64,000 nucleotides of DNA, taken from positions 124,001 through 188,000 of the forward strand of contig JADKKA010000018.1 of NCBI GenBank assembly GCA_016720745.1, given 5' to 3'. This document shows, in pieces, positions 29,518-38,767 of the stretch (within the stretch, counting starts at the first letter, position 1; each line of letters begins with the position of its first letter). Made by a program: the position numbers and the translations under genes. Source of the DNA: Chitinophagaceae bacterium. Lineage in GTDB: Bacteria; Bacteroidota; Bacteroidia; Chitinophagales; Chitinophagaceae. Under the pieces are notes generated by a model. The model was not told the DNA's origin, did not search any database, and saw nothing but the letters and a program-made list of their open reading frames with translations.

Positions 29518-31374
29518 ATGAGCAAACAATCTGCACAAACTAAAATAACTGCACAGCATCATTTAACAAAGGAACAATCTGCTATCATCAATGCACATGG
29601 TAACACAACCATCAATGCAGTAGCCGGGTCCGGCAAAACAACTACTATCATTGAATATGCAGCTGCCCGTCCCGCCACATCGAAGATTTGCTACCTGGCT
29701 TTCAATAAATCGGTTAAACTGGAGGCCTCCCGGAAATTTGCCGAACGAGGGTTGCGCAATGTAAAAGTTGAAACAGCCCATTCCCTTGCATACCGCTATA
29801 TAGTACCCGGTAGTGCTTACAAAATCAAAGCACAGGGCTATAAAATAAATGAAATTGCCGAGTTGCTTCAACTCAGAGGGGATGGAGGAAGGCACACTGA
29901 ATTTATTATCGCAAATCATATCAGTAAATTCATCCTGTATTTCTGTAACAGCGATAAAGCAAAAGTGCAGGACCTGAATTACCTTGACACTGTTACGGAC
30001 GATAAAGCAAAAAATTTTGTCCGCCTTTTTTACAAGCACATAGAAGACGGGACAAGATTGCTGCTGGCAAAAATGGATAAAGCAGAAATTGAGATTACCC
30101 ATGATTTCTATCTCAAAAAATTTCAGCTTTCCAACCCGGTACTTCCCTACGATTATATTCTTTTTGATGAAGGTCAGGATGCATCAGCAGCCATGCTGGA
30201 CATTTTTTTAAAACAAAATGCCACAAAGGTTATTGTTGGTGATGTCCACCAGCAGATCTATGGCTGGCGTCATGCAGTAAATTCTTTGTCAAAAACGGCT
30301 TTTAGTAATTTGCAGCTTAGTACAAGTTTCCGCTTTCCGCAGTCGATTGCCGGTCTGGCCATGGGTGTTCTGGCATGGAAAGAAAGGTTGGAAGCATACC
30401 AACCTATTCAGATTATTGGAAAAGGAAACAGTCAAAAAATAACTTCGAAAGCCAGCATTGCAAGGACCAATCTGGGTCTGCTGCTGCACGCAATCAATTA
30501 TATTACCGATAACCGGAAAGTAAAGCACATCTATTTTGAAGGCAATATCAATTCTTACACCTATGCAGACGAAGGTGCTTCCCTGTATGATGTACTGAGT
30601 TTATACAATGGCAATCATGATATGATTCGTGATAATCTCATTCGCTCCATGAATAGTATGGATGATCTGGAAGAATATATTGAATCCACAGAAGACGCGC
30701 AGTTGTCCATGATGGTTGAAGTGGTGAATGAGTATGGAAATGAAATTACCGGCATTATTAAATCTTTAAAAAACCTGCATACGGGGAATGAAGAAAGAGA
30801 TAAAGCCGAAATGATTTTTTCTACTGTTCACCGTGCCAAGGGGATGGAATATGATGCCGTGTTCCTGGTGAATGATTTTATTTCCGAATCAAAACTCGAA
30901 CGCAGCATCAATGAATCAAAAGCTGAAAACTTACCAATCGATTATAAAAAACTGAACGAAGAGATCAACCTGTTATATGTCGGTATCACCCGGGCCAAAC
31001 ATCAACTGCATATTCCTGAAACGCTTCTTCCAAAAGATTTTCCGGTATCACCACATATCCAGGTAATCAAAATGAAAAAAGAAGAAGATCCCATGAAATT
31101 TGTTGTTGCTGAAAAGCGAGCCAATCTGTTGTCAAACAAAAAGTCTTTCATCCAAAGACCAGGACTAAAGGAAATTAAAGAAAAAGCATATTCAGTTGAA
31201 AAGAAAAGAGAAATCAATAAAGATGCATACAAGCCCTGGACGGCTGAATTAGACGAAGAACTAATTTATCTCTACGAAAGCGATAATCCCTTATCCGCCA
31301 TAGCTGTTCAATTTGGGAGGACAAAAGGTGCGATCGTTTCGCGACTGAAAAAATTGAATATCTATCCGGATTAA
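29518..31374 (+). CDS. UvrD/Rep-like SF1 helicase with C-terminal helix-turn-helix
   Basis: A 618-residue DNA helicase. Superfamily 1 motifs appear in order: Walker A AVAGSGKTTTI (about 38), LFDEGQDAS (motif II), VGDVHQQIYGWR (motif III), TVHRAKGMEYDAVFLVND (motif V) and LLYVGITRAKHQL (motif VI). It is shorter than UvrD. The last ~55 residues (WTAELDEELIYLYESDNPLS, then IAVQFGRTKGAIVSRLKKL) look like a Myb/SANT-like or sigma-region-4-like helix-turn-helix, giving possible sequence- or structure-specific DNA contact. It stands alone between feoB and a convergent unknown gene, and its DNA role (repair, recombination or plasmid/phage-related) cannot be told. Confidence 0.88.
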   Translation: MSKQSAQTKITAQHHLTKEQSAIINAHGNTTINAVAGSGKTTTIIEYAAARPATSKICYLAFNKSVKLEASRKFAERGLRNVKVETAHSLAYRYIVPGSAYKIKAQGYKINEIAELLQLRGDGGRHTEFIIANHISKFILYFCNSDKAKVQDLNYLDTVTDDKAKNFVRLFYKHIEDGTRLLLAKMDKAEIEITHDFYLKKFQLSNPVLPYDYILFDEGQDASAAMLDIFLKQNATKVIVGDVHQQIYGWRHAVNSLSKTAFSNLQLSTSFRFPQSIAGLAMGVLAWKERLEAYQPIQIIGKGNSQKITSKASIARTNLGLLLHAINYITDNRKVKHIYFEGNINSYTYADEGASLYDVLSLYNGNHDMIRDNLIRSMNSMDDLEEYIESTEDAQLSMMVEVVNEYGNEITGIIKSLKNLHTGNEERDKAEMIFSTVHRAKGMEYDAVFLVNDFISESKLERSINESKAENLPIDYKKLNEEINLLYVGITRAKHQLHIPETLLPKDFPVSPHIQVIKMKKEEDPMKFVVAEKRANLLSNKKSFIQRPGLKEIKEKAYSVEKKREINKDAYKPWTAELDEELIYLYESDNPLSAIAVQFGRTKGAIVSRLKKLNIYPD

Positions 31375-31425
31375 TAATTTATTTGCTGTATTACATCATC
31401 GACGGAGGTCCCAACCAGGAATATG

Positions 31426-31474
31426 CGGCCAACAGCAGGCAATAGATCGCTTTGGTTTTATCTGCTGTTGGCCG
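31426..31474. other. 13-bp perfect inverted repeat between convergent genes
   Basis: CGGCCAACAGCAG (31426-31438) and CTGCTGTTGGCCG (31462-31474) are perfect inverted copies separated by 23 bases. It lies between the helicase stop (31374) and the convergent gene's stop (31487). No T-run follows on either side, so it is not a standard intrinsic terminator, though an RNA hairpin could protect 3' ends. Confidence 0.6.
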
Positions 31475-31486
31475 TATGATCAACTC

Positions 31487-33253
31487 TTATTTTTTTCCAT
31501 AAGCCGCATTGATATACTCCAGTATTTTTTCATCGCCCGAATTCAGCAATTGCTTTTGCTGTTGTTTGTCCATACTGTGGTACGATTTGCACCCTTGCAG
31601 TAAAAGCTCCCAGTTATCATTATTGGCCTTGGCTTTTTCTCCGGTGCGGGTATCGATGATAAAATAGTCTGTCCCCTTTTTAGCGCGGTAGGGGTCGCCG
31701 CCTTTTTTATTGGCAAGTTTACTTTTAAGAATCTCTGCAGCCCTTTTTCCGGAGCCTTTTCCGGTATTATAGGCATCACTCAGGTTCATGCCTGATCTTA
31801 GGGCCATGTCCATGGATACAGATGAAACCAGGTTTTGGAATGCGGGTGTCTCGGATATACTCAGCAGGGCTTTGGATAACTGAGATTCGTTATCAGGATA
31901 AGGATTATTATAAATGGCCAGGGGTGCCCCCATTTTTTCAGCCTTCATGAATACTGATTCATGCTGCACATAGAGATTGTCGCCAATCACACAATAGGCA
32001 ATTTGTTTATTGGCTCCACCGAATTTTGAAGCCTGGTTATCCTTATCTGTGAAATCCACACCTGCACACCAGAAACCTTTATCGCCCGTGAGTGTCACGG
32101 TACCTTCATATTTAATACCATCCAGTCCCACCACATATCCATTGATGGCACTGTTTGTTGCTCCGCCCGTTTTTACACCAGAAGCCGCTGCCCCTCCCGG
32201 ATCAAATGCTTCAATCAGTGCAATATCCTGAACCACTTTATCAATCTCCTTCATATTCAGAATAGTGACCGGCTCATCGAATTTTGAAGCCACATACACG
32301 CCATAATAATTACCCGGGTCGGGGAAATAAGCAACATATCCTTCAAGTTTCTTTCCGTCTTTGGTAGTAACCGATCCCGGATGAAAGTTCATTTCTTCGG
32401 CGCTGTAACTTTTGTCCAGGTTATTGGTAAGCATATTGATGGTAAGTCCGGTGATGCCATAGGCAAATACATCGTCCATATCAATTTTTTCATCTTTTCC
32501 GGACCGTTGAAAGCGGATCTCATCCACCAGATCGCTGACTGTTTTTCTTTTATCGGGATCTGCATTCATTGTATTCTTGACGATCAGCTGCATATTCCCT
32601 TCCATTTTCTTTCCATCATTGGTGATCACAAAACCCGGCTGGAACTTTGTTCTGCGCTTACCCATCACTTCCCCCACCAGAAAAGTATAAGCAGTGGAAG
32701 GGGCCAGGGCCCAGGGTAATATTCTACCGTATTCTTTTATCTGTTCTTTTTTATAAACCGTCTTGGCACCGCTCTTATCAACAAAAGTCAGTTTCTCCAA
32801 AGCAAAAAAACCGGAAGCGCCCGGCATATCCTCATCAGAGGAGGTCCCCTCAATTTGTATTTTTCCGTCTTTTACCTCCCCGTTTGTTAATGTCACAAAG
32901 CCTCTTTCTGCTTCTTTATTATCTCTTCTTTTCTGGTTACTCCATTCAAACCATGAAAGTGGTGATACACATTGCGGGGTGGTCATGGTCAGTCCCCAGC
33001 TGGTTGCCGAGCGTACATCCACTTTGAATTTAGTACCCGAACGTTCTGTCAGGCTGATGCCCCCTTCTTTCTCATAATTTTTTATTGAGATATTCCCTTC
33101 CAGTCTGGAGCCATCTCTTAAAACAATATAGCCATCGGTATTACTCTCGAAATAGGGCAAGGGAGTGGTTTGCTGACCGGGTATCAATTGAGAAAACAAA
33201 TGACCGGATGGTAAAAGGCATGCTGAAAGAAGCAGATACAATAAGCGGCGCAT
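31487..33253 (-). CDS. Unknown secreted protein with five DG-x3-EG repeats
   Basis: A 588-residue exported protein (signal peptide about 1-21, ending LFSQ) that I do not recognise. It has five short similar blocks spaced about 80 residues apart: YIVLRDGSRLEGNISI, FVTLTNGEVKDGKIQI, FVITNDGKKMEGNMQL, SVTTKDGKKLEGYVAY and YVVGLDGIKYEGTVTL. Each looks like a beta hairpin of a small barrel, so the protein may be a string of SH3-like or Sm-like modules. The C-terminal ~100 residues are Lys-rich and helical. It has no clear enzyme motif. The gene is isolated: a convergent helicase on one side, a 430-base gap on the other. Confidence 0.65.
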   Translation of the reverse strand: MRRLLYLLLSACLLPSGHLFSQLIPGQQTTPLPYFESNTDGYIVLRDGSRLEGNISIKNYEKEGGISLTERSGTKFKVDVRSATSWGLTMTTPQCVSPLSWFEWSNQKRRDNKEAERGFVTLTNGEVKDGKIQIEGTSSDEDMPGASGFFALEKLTFVDKSGAKTVYKKEQIKEYGRILPWALAPSTAYTFLVGEVMGKRRTKFQPGFVITNDGKKMEGNMQLIVKNTMNADPDKRKTVSDLVDEIRFQRSGKDEKIDMDDVFAYGITGLTINMLTNNLDKSYSAEEMNFHPGSVTTKDGKKLEGYVAYFPDPGNYYGVYVASKFDEPVTILNMKEIDKVVQDIALIEAFDPGGAAASGVKTGGATNSAINGYVVGLDGIKYEGTVTLTGDKGFWCAGVDFTDKDNQASKFGGANKQIAYCVIGDNLYVQHESVFMKAEKMGAPLAIYNNPYPDNESQLSKALLSISETPAFQNLVSSVSMDMALRSGMNLSDAYNTGKGSGKRAAEILKSKLANKKGGDPYRAKKGTDYFIIDTRTGEKAKANNDNWELLLQGCKSYHSMDKQQQKQLLNSGDEKILEYINAAYGKK

Positions 33254-33683
33254 AAGGGTGGTTTTGGTGGTTTGGTTAAGCTGGTTTTATTCTGTTTCGA
33301 GACTATTTGCGGCAACTTATTATTGACGGGGCAATATTTTCCCCAATCAATATGAATGCACAGGGTATTAGTTTGTCCGGAGCGGGTGCGGTACAATGAA
33401 ATTTTTTCAGCGGCTGATCACATGAAGACTAACTGATCAAGCCCGTCTTTTACACAGAAAACAGCCGGGACCAACTGATTTCATTCCTTAGGTATCTATG
33501 GAAGCGAAAACTGATTTAGCACAGGAAGCTGAAACTAATATACTACTATTTATAAAGATGAATTTGCATAACGAAAAATATCTTCCTCCTTTTTGCTGGC
33601 CTGGGCTTATTGGCAGTCATAACGGTACCTGTACTGAAGAATACAGTAAAATCTTTCAAGCTTCAATTTTCAATTTAAACAAA
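33254..33683. other. 430-base gap between two minus-strand genes
   Basis: I see no convincing gene. A GGGG...CCCC inverted repeat (GGGGCAATATTTTCCCC, near 33328-33344) and GT-rich sequence lie upstream of the gene at 33253 and may belong to its control region. A plus-strand open frame from 33498 has no family features and runs into the AraC gene on the other strand. Confidence 0.5.
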
Positions 33684-34529
33684 CTATTCCCTGACCCCCA
33701 ACCTGAACTTCCCTGGTGTGATGCGATTTTTCCTGAGGAAAACCCGGTTGAAATAACTGATGTTCTCAAAGCCAGACTGGTAAGCCACCGATTGTATGCT
33801 CTTATCTGTTTCCAGTAATAACATCATGGCATGTGTGATGCGAACCTCATTCACGTAATCTGAAAAAGTTTTTCCCATGGTTCTTTTAAAATATTTACAG
33901 AAAGCACTCTCTGATAAATGAATCACAGATGCAGTCCTGCTTAAACTGATTTCAGTAGTGAAATGCTGCTGAATATAAGCCAGCACCTTACTGATACGCG
34001 TCGTTTGTTGTATCGAGGAAGGATGATAAGACACCGATGCCAGCGGTCTTGCCTTCAGGCTGCTGATGGCATCCAATACACCTAAAAATCCGCTGATCGC
34101 CTGGGTGCTTTTGCACTGAGACAATAGCCTGAGCTGCTTTAATACAATGGAAAGCTTTGGACCCCTTAATTGTAAACCGTTTGAAGATTGCCTGAACAAA
34201 GAACCCATCCCTTCAAGCTCGGGCATCCTGAACAGGGTATCCACAAAAGATATGGGAAACTGGAGTACGATGGCCTGGCACTGCTCCTTTCTTTTCGCAT
34301 CACTTACCCAGGAATGCGGCACCTGCGGACCAATCAATACCAAATCGCCCTCCCTGAAATTCTCCACGCTATCACCCACCAATCGCCTGCCCCTTCCCTT
34401 TACAATATAAGTGAGCTCGTACTCCGGATGGAAATGCCAGAAGAATTCAAAGCGGGGTATTTTCAGTTCATAACAGATAAAAGACCTGCCCGAATGCAAT
34501 TGCTGTAGATTCTGCAGTTTTGCTCTCAT
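33684..34529 (-). CDS. AraC-family transcriptional regulator
   Basis: A 281-residue regulator. The N-terminal cupin-like sensor domain has FFWHFHPEYELTYIVKGRG and GDLVLIGPQVPHSW, typical of sugar-binding AraC proteins. The C-terminal ~100 residues form two helix-turn-helix units (LSRTASVIHLSESAFCKYFK and SIQSVAYQSGFENISYFNRV). It is divergent from the sugar operon that begins at 34649, across a 119-base intergenic region, so it very likely controls that operon in response to a carbohydrate. Confidence 0.92.
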   Translation of the reverse strand: MRAKLQNLQQLHSGRSFICYELKIPRFEFFWHFHPEYELTYIVKGRGRRLVGDSVENFREGDLVLIGPQVPHSWVSDAKRKEQCQAIVLQFPISFVDTLFRMPELEGMGSLFRQSSNGLQLRGPKLSIVLKQLRLLSQCKSTQAISGFLGVLDAISSLKARPLASVSYHPSSIQQTTRISKVLAYIQQHFTTEISLSRTASVIHLSESAFCKYFKRTMGKTFSDYVNEVRITHAMMLLLETDKSIQSVAYQSGFENISYFNRVFLRKNRITPGKFRLGVRE

Positions 34530-34648
34530 ATCATATTTCTATAATTTTCTGAAAATAAACCAATTTTGTCAATATAGTATCATACTTGGCCCAAATCCGC
34601 TTAGCCGTTATCCCATAAGCTCCTGATTTTTGTTGTAAATTCTACGAC
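34530..34648. promoter_or_regulatory. Divergent control region of the AraC gene and sugar operon
   Basis: This 119-base AT-rich stretch must hold both start sites and the AraC operator. Candidate elements are TTTTG near 34565 and TAAATTCT just before the 34649 start, but no match is strong and I cannot point to a clear paired AraC half-site. Confidence 0.5.
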
Positions 34649-35476
34649 ATGCATTCCCTGCCGGCAACTATTACAGCCTTGCTGAACAAGCCCTATTCGC
34701 TCACTGCAGAGCAAATCAATTTTTACCAGCAAAACCGTTACATCAAACTAAAACAGGTGTTCGATGAATCCTGTCTTTCATTTTTTAATGAAGCGATCAG
34801 TAAGAGAGTGATGCTGATGAACAGTGAAACCAGGCCCCTGGATGAAAGAAATACCTATGGCAAAGCATTTCTTCAGTTGTTTAATCTGTGGCGGGAAGAC
34901 GAAACCGTAAAGGAGCTGGTATTCAGCAAACGTTTGGCAAAAATCGCATCCGACCTGATGCAGACTGATGGGGTACGCGTCTACCACGACCAGGCCCTTT
35001 TCAAAGAAGGCGGAGGCGGGATTACCCCCTGGCATGCTGACCAGTATTACTGGCCATTGGAAAGCGATAAAACCGTAACAGCCTGGATTCCCTTACAAGC
35101 CACCCCGCTGGAAATGGGACCGCTGGAATTCAGTGCCGGCAGTCACCAGATTATCGCCGGCCGCGATCTGGAAATAAGTGATGAAAGCGAAGCAGCCATC
35201 CAGCAAACACTGCGGGTGACCGATTTCAAACATGTAATTGAACCCTTTGATGCCGGAGAAGTGAGTTTTCACAGCGGATGGGTTTTTCACCGGGCTGGTG
35301 CCAATACCAGCAACGAGACTAGAAAAGTGATGACAGTAATATATATGGATAAGAACATGGTGCTTAAACAACCCGATAACAGCAACCAGATCAACGACTG
35401 GAATACCTGGTGTCCGGGTGCTAAAGTCGGAGAAGTGATCAACTCGCCCATCAACCCAATCATCTACCAAAACTGA
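34649..35476 (+). CDS. Phytanoyl-CoA dioxygenase (PhyH) family protein
   Basis: A 275-residue Fe(II)/2-oxoglutarate-dependent oxygenase. Iron ligands are seen as His-x-Asp in WHADQYYW (about 128-135) and a distal His in FHSGWVFHRAGA; the following Arg in NETRKVMTVIY fits the 2-oxoglutarate contact. Such enzymes hydroxylate small molecules, and the true substrate is unknown. It is the first gene of a tight operon with an isomerase-like protein (4 bases between stop and start), an MFS transporter, an esterase and two GH13 enzymes, so it may oxidise a sugar derivative or an aglycone released from a glycoside. Confidence 0.85.
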   Translation: MHSLPATITALLNKPYSLTAEQINFYQQNRYIKLKQVFDESCLSFFNEAISKRVMLMNSETRPLDERNTYGKAFLQLFNLWREDETVKELVFSKRLAKIASDLMQTDGVRVYHDQALFKEGGGGITPWHADQYYWPLESDKTVTAWIPLQATPLEMGPLEFSAGSHQIIAGRDLEISDESEAAIQQTLRVTDFKHVIEPFDAGEVSFHSGWVFHRAGANTSNETRKVMTVIYMDKNMVLKQPDNSNQINDWNTWCPGAKVGEVINSPINPIIYQN

Positions 35477-35480
35477 ACCC

Positions 35481-36317
35481 TTGCAGATTAACTACTGTTG
35501 CCCCTATTGGGGATCCGAAAAAGATAAACCCGCAGACTTTATTGACAAGGTATTGTCAAGCGGTTATGATGGAATAGAAGTACTGTTGCCGGCAGCCAGT
35601 ACTCCCTTTACTGAAGCTTTTCTGAAAAAGCTCTCCACTGTTCGGGAAACCAAACCTGATTTCATCCTTATTCTGCAACAACTCACCGCACCGGAAAATG
35701 AATCCGTAGACAGTTATATAAAGAAAATGAGCCGCAGTTTAACGGATCTGACTGATTTAAAACCTGGTTTCATCAACACACATACGGGAAAGGATTATTA
35801 TTCATTTAGTGATAACTGCAGGGTCATCGAGGCCGCCCTTAATATCAGTCATAAAACCGGAGTACGCATCCTGCATGAAACACATCGTGGCCGCTTTTCC
35901 TTTCATGCCGCTTCTCTGATTCCCTATCTCCGGCAATTTCCTGAACTGGAACTAACGGGTGACTTCTCCCATTTTTGTACCGTATCCGAAAGTCTGCTCG
36001 AAGACCAGGAAGATATCATCGGAAAAATCATACCGCATGTATCACATATTCATGCCAGGGTCGGACATACTCAAGGACCACAGGTAACTGATCCTTTTTT
36101 ACCCGAATGGGAAACACAGCTCATCCGTTTTGAAAGCTGGTGGCAGCAAATCATCAATGATAAAATAAAAAGGGGTGTGCAGATGATGACCATCACACCC
36201 GAATTTGGTCCGGCCCCATATATGCCATTGGCTCCTTTCACACAAGAACCACTGGGAAATCAATGGCAGATCAACGCTAACATGATGCAGCGTTTGAGAT
36301 CCAAGCTTGCAACATAA
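35481..36317 (+). CDS. Sugar phosphate isomerase/epimerase-like TIM-barrel protein
   Basis: A 278-residue protein of the xylose-isomerase-like TIM-barrel superfamily (AP_endonuc_2). Probable metal ligands appear as Glu in LHETHRGRFS, Asp-x2-His in TGDFSHF, His in HIHARVGH and Glu in ITPEFGP, the usual order in this fold. No upstream ATG is available in frame, so translation most likely starts at TTG 35481, four bases after the dioxygenase stop. It probably isomerises or epimerises a sugar within the operon's pathway; it shows no DNA-repair specific features. Confidence 0.78.
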   Translation: MQINYCCPYWGSEKDKPADFIDKVLSSGYDGIEVLLPAASTPFTEAFLKKLSTVRETKPDFILILQQLTAPENESVDSYIKKMSRSLTDLTDLKPGFINTHTGKDYYSFSDNCRVIEAALNISHKTGVRILHETHRGRFSFHAASLIPYLRQFPELELTGDFSHFCTVSESLLEDQEDIIGKIIPHVSHIHARVGHTQGPQVTDPFLPEWETQLIRFESWWQQIINDKIKRGVQMMTITPEFGPAPYMPLAPFTQEPLGNQWQINANMMQRLRSKLAT

Positions 36318-36326
36318 ATTAACCCT

Positions 36327-37817
36327 ATGCTTGCCATCCAGAAAAAACTTAGCAACAGCTTTTACGCATTACTCAGTCTGCCGGCTACTGCGGTGGGTTT
36401 TTGTTTATCTACCCAGGTGGCCACGCTCAGCTGGATACTGGGTACAAAATACCATTTACATATAGAGGATGTGGCGTTGGTTTGGCTGGCGGGGCCACTC
36501 TCCGGTATTATTGCCCAGCCCATCGTGGGGATGATGAGCGACAGAAGCTGGTTCCTGGGCGGGAGAAGAAAACCCTATATCGTCATCGGGGGTATACTGG
36601 GTGCTGCTATGCTATTAGCCCTGCCCCGGCTTGATTTTATTAGTCAGTCTGCCGGTCTTTCAGTATTTGTTGTAGCCATCATCGTTTCACTGATGCTTGA
36701 CATGAGCATCAATGTTACATTCAATCCTGCAAGAGCCATCATCGCAGATGTAACGCCTCCGGGTAATGCACGCACCAGAGGTTTTTCATGGATGCAGGTG
36801 GTGAGCGGCAGCATGGGGATCGCCGCTTATTTTATTTCCGTTGCCTTCGGTAATATCGCGTTGATTTATGTGGCCGCCCTGGTCGTCTTGCTCTTTTCTA
36901 TCGTTCCTGTCTTTTTTATTGCAGAACCAAGAATCTTGCAAACAGCACCCGCAACAGCAGTGACAGATAAGAAAACCAATTCCTCATTCCTTGAAGGGCT
37001 GGCGGTACTGTATCCGCTTTACGGATTCATTGTATTCGGCCTCTTTGTAGTGATCAATAAGATGCTATTGAATGGTCGCTGGGATCAGTACCAGTTGAAT
37101 GTAATGTATGGTTGTCTCTTGCTGACAGTACTGCTGGGGATTCAAATTATTTGGAAAGGAAAACAAAAACCTTCTTCAAATAATGAGTTGCAGAAAATCC
37201 TGCTGGCTCATGCTTTTTCCTGGCTGGGCATTCAGAGTATGTTTGTAATGAGCTATTTCTATATCAAAGAAATGATCCTCCCTGGTCTGAATATACAGGA
37301 TGCCCTTGCAAACGGCTTTTCAACATTTTTTACAGGTGCTGAACAAACCGCCGAAAGCACAGCCGGCAATATCCTGTCGCTCGGGTTTTTATTACTGAAC
37401 TTCGTGGGTGCCCTGCTGCCCGTATTAGTGCTGGAACCCCTCAGCCAGAAAAAAGGAAAAGTATTCATCTACCGGATCGCGATTGCCTGCATGACTGCAG
37501 GATATGCTTTACTTTATTTTGCAGGTACAACAGAATTACTGTTCTATACCGGTATGATCATTTGCGGGATTGGATGGTCAGCAGTGATTTCTATTGTGTT
37601 TGCGATCATGACAGAAAGAGTAAATGCCAATAAAATGGGCGTATCCATGGGCTTGTTTAATTTCAGTATTGTCTTACCTGCGATGATGACACCCGGGCTT
37701 TCAAAACTGATCAGCGGTGCTGGTGATTATTCCCTCTTGTTTTTACTAATAGCTATCAGCTTACTGGTATCACTGGTTTGCTGGTTATTTGTAAATGAAA
37801 CACAACCTATAACTTAA
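36327..37817 (+). CDS. MFS sugar transporter, SLC45-like
   Basis: A 496-residue, 12-helix permease of the major facilitator superfamily. The loop between helices 2 and 3 reads MMSDRSWFLGGRRKPYIVIG, as in the SLC45/sucrose-proton symporter and maltose permease group. It would bring a glucoside or disaccharide across the inner membrane. It starts 9 bases after the isomerase-like gene. With no SusC/SusD pair in the operon, uptake across the outer membrane must depend on another locus or a porin. Confidence 0.88.
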   Translation: MLAIQKKLSNSFYALLSLPATAVGFCLSTQVATLSWILGTKYHLHIEDVALVWLAGPLSGIIAQPIVGMMSDRSWFLGGRRKPYIVIGGILGAAMLLALPRLDFISQSAGLSVFVVAIIVSLMLDMSINVTFNPARAIIADVTPPGNARTRGFSWMQVVSGSMGIAAYFISVAFGNIALIYVAALVVLLFSIVPVFFIAEPRILQTAPATAVTDKKTNSSFLEGLAVLYPLYGFIVFGLFVVINKMLLNGRWDQYQLNVMYGCLLLTVLLGIQIIWKGKQKPSSNNELQKILLAHAFSWLGIQSMFVMSYFYIKEMILPGLNIQDALANGFSTFFTGAEQTAESTAGNILSLGFLLLNFVGALLPVLVLEPLSQKKGKVFIYRIAIACMTAGYALLYFAGTTELLFYTGMIICGIGWSAVISIVFAIMTERVNANKMGVSMGLFNFSIVLPAMMTPGLSKLISGAGDYSLLFLLIAISLLVSLVCWLFVNETQPIT

Positions 37818-37831
37818 AAAATAATCGTTCT

Positions 37832-38764
37832 ATGCTTCGTTCTGTTATACTACTTGCCATCGGCATCATTTCCGGCCATTTTGCCCTGGCACAATTACCC
37901 GCAGTTTCATCAGGAACAATCACAAGGTTGGAGCATTTCAACTCAAAATTTGTTACCCCCAGAAATATAGATATCTGGTTACCGGAAGGCTATAGTAATC
38001 AAAAGCCGCTGGCTGTGCTTTATATGCATGACGGACAAATGCTTTTTGACAGTACCAAAACCTGGAACCACAAAGCCTGGGAGGTGGATGATGCCATTTC
38101 ACAACTGAAGATAGAGGGGAAAATAAAAGACGTAATGGTAGTAGGAATTTGGAATGATCCTGCAACAAGACATGCGGATTATTTTCCACAAAAGCCATTT
38201 GAAACTTTAACTCAGATAGAAAAAGACACATTAACTGCAAGATTGCAAATGGCAGGCCGATCAAAGGAAGGCTTCCAGCCAGTTTCAGATAAATACTTGA
38301 AATTTTTGGTGACCGAACTAAAGCCATTCATTGATTCAAATTACAACACAGCCAAAACACCCGAGCATACGTTTATTGCAGGCAGCAGTATGGGTGGGCT
38401 CATCTCACTCTATGCCATCTGTGAATACCCCAATGTATTTGGCGGAGCCGCCTGTCTGAGCACACATTGGCCCGGTGAATGGTCACCGGTCAACAACCCG
38501 GTTCCAGATGCATTTTTAAATTATCTGAAAAAACATTTACCCGTAAGCGGTCTGCATAAAATTTATTTTGATTGCGGAGACCAGAATTTAGACGCCCTGT
38601 ATCCTGTCATTCAAAAAAAAGCCGATAAAATCATGAAGGACGGGGGCTACACAAAAAGAAACTGGATAACCAGGTATTTTCCGGGTGAAGGCCATAGTGA
38701 AGATGCCTGGAGAAAAAGACTGCATATCCCTTTCACTTTTTTATTGAAAAAAACCACCAAATAG
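37832..38764 (+). CDS. Exported esterase, alpha/beta hydrolase (esterase D/enterochelin esterase-like)
   Basis: A 310-residue exported hydrolase (signal peptide about 1-20, ending FALAQ). The nucleophile Ser sits in GSSMGGLISLYA; the acid is likely in FDCGDQNLD and the His in GEGHSEDAW. These proteins remove acyl groups or hydrolyse esters on carbohydrates and siderophores. In the operon it could deacylate the glycoside before the GH13 enzymes act. It is followed directly by the GH13 alpha-glucosidase, whose start codon is four bases after this stop. Confidence 0.85.
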   Translation: MLRSVILLAIGIISGHFALAQLPAVSSGTITRLEHFNSKFVTPRNIDIWLPEGYSNQKPLAVLYMHDGQMLFDSTKTWNHKAWEVDDAISQLKIEGKIKDVMVVGIWNDPATRHADYFPQKPFETLTQIEKDTLTARLQMAGRSKEGFQPVSDKYLKFLVTELKPFIDSNYNTAKTPEHTFIAGSSMGGLISLYAICEYPNVFGGAACLSTHWPGEWSPVNNPVPDAFLNYLKKHLPVSGLHKIYFDCGDQNLDALYPVIQKKADKIMKDGGYTKRNWITRYFPGEGHSEDAWRKRLHIPFTFLLKKTTK

Positions 38765-38767
38765 TTG

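Noticed and set aside
31426..31474. Inverted repeat as an intrinsic terminator
   Set aside because: The 23-base loop and lack of a T-run on either side do not fit.
33498..33818. 106-codon plus-strand open frame beside the AraC gene
   Set aside because: No family-like motifs, and more than a third of it lies antisense to the well-supported AraC coding region; probably a chance frame.
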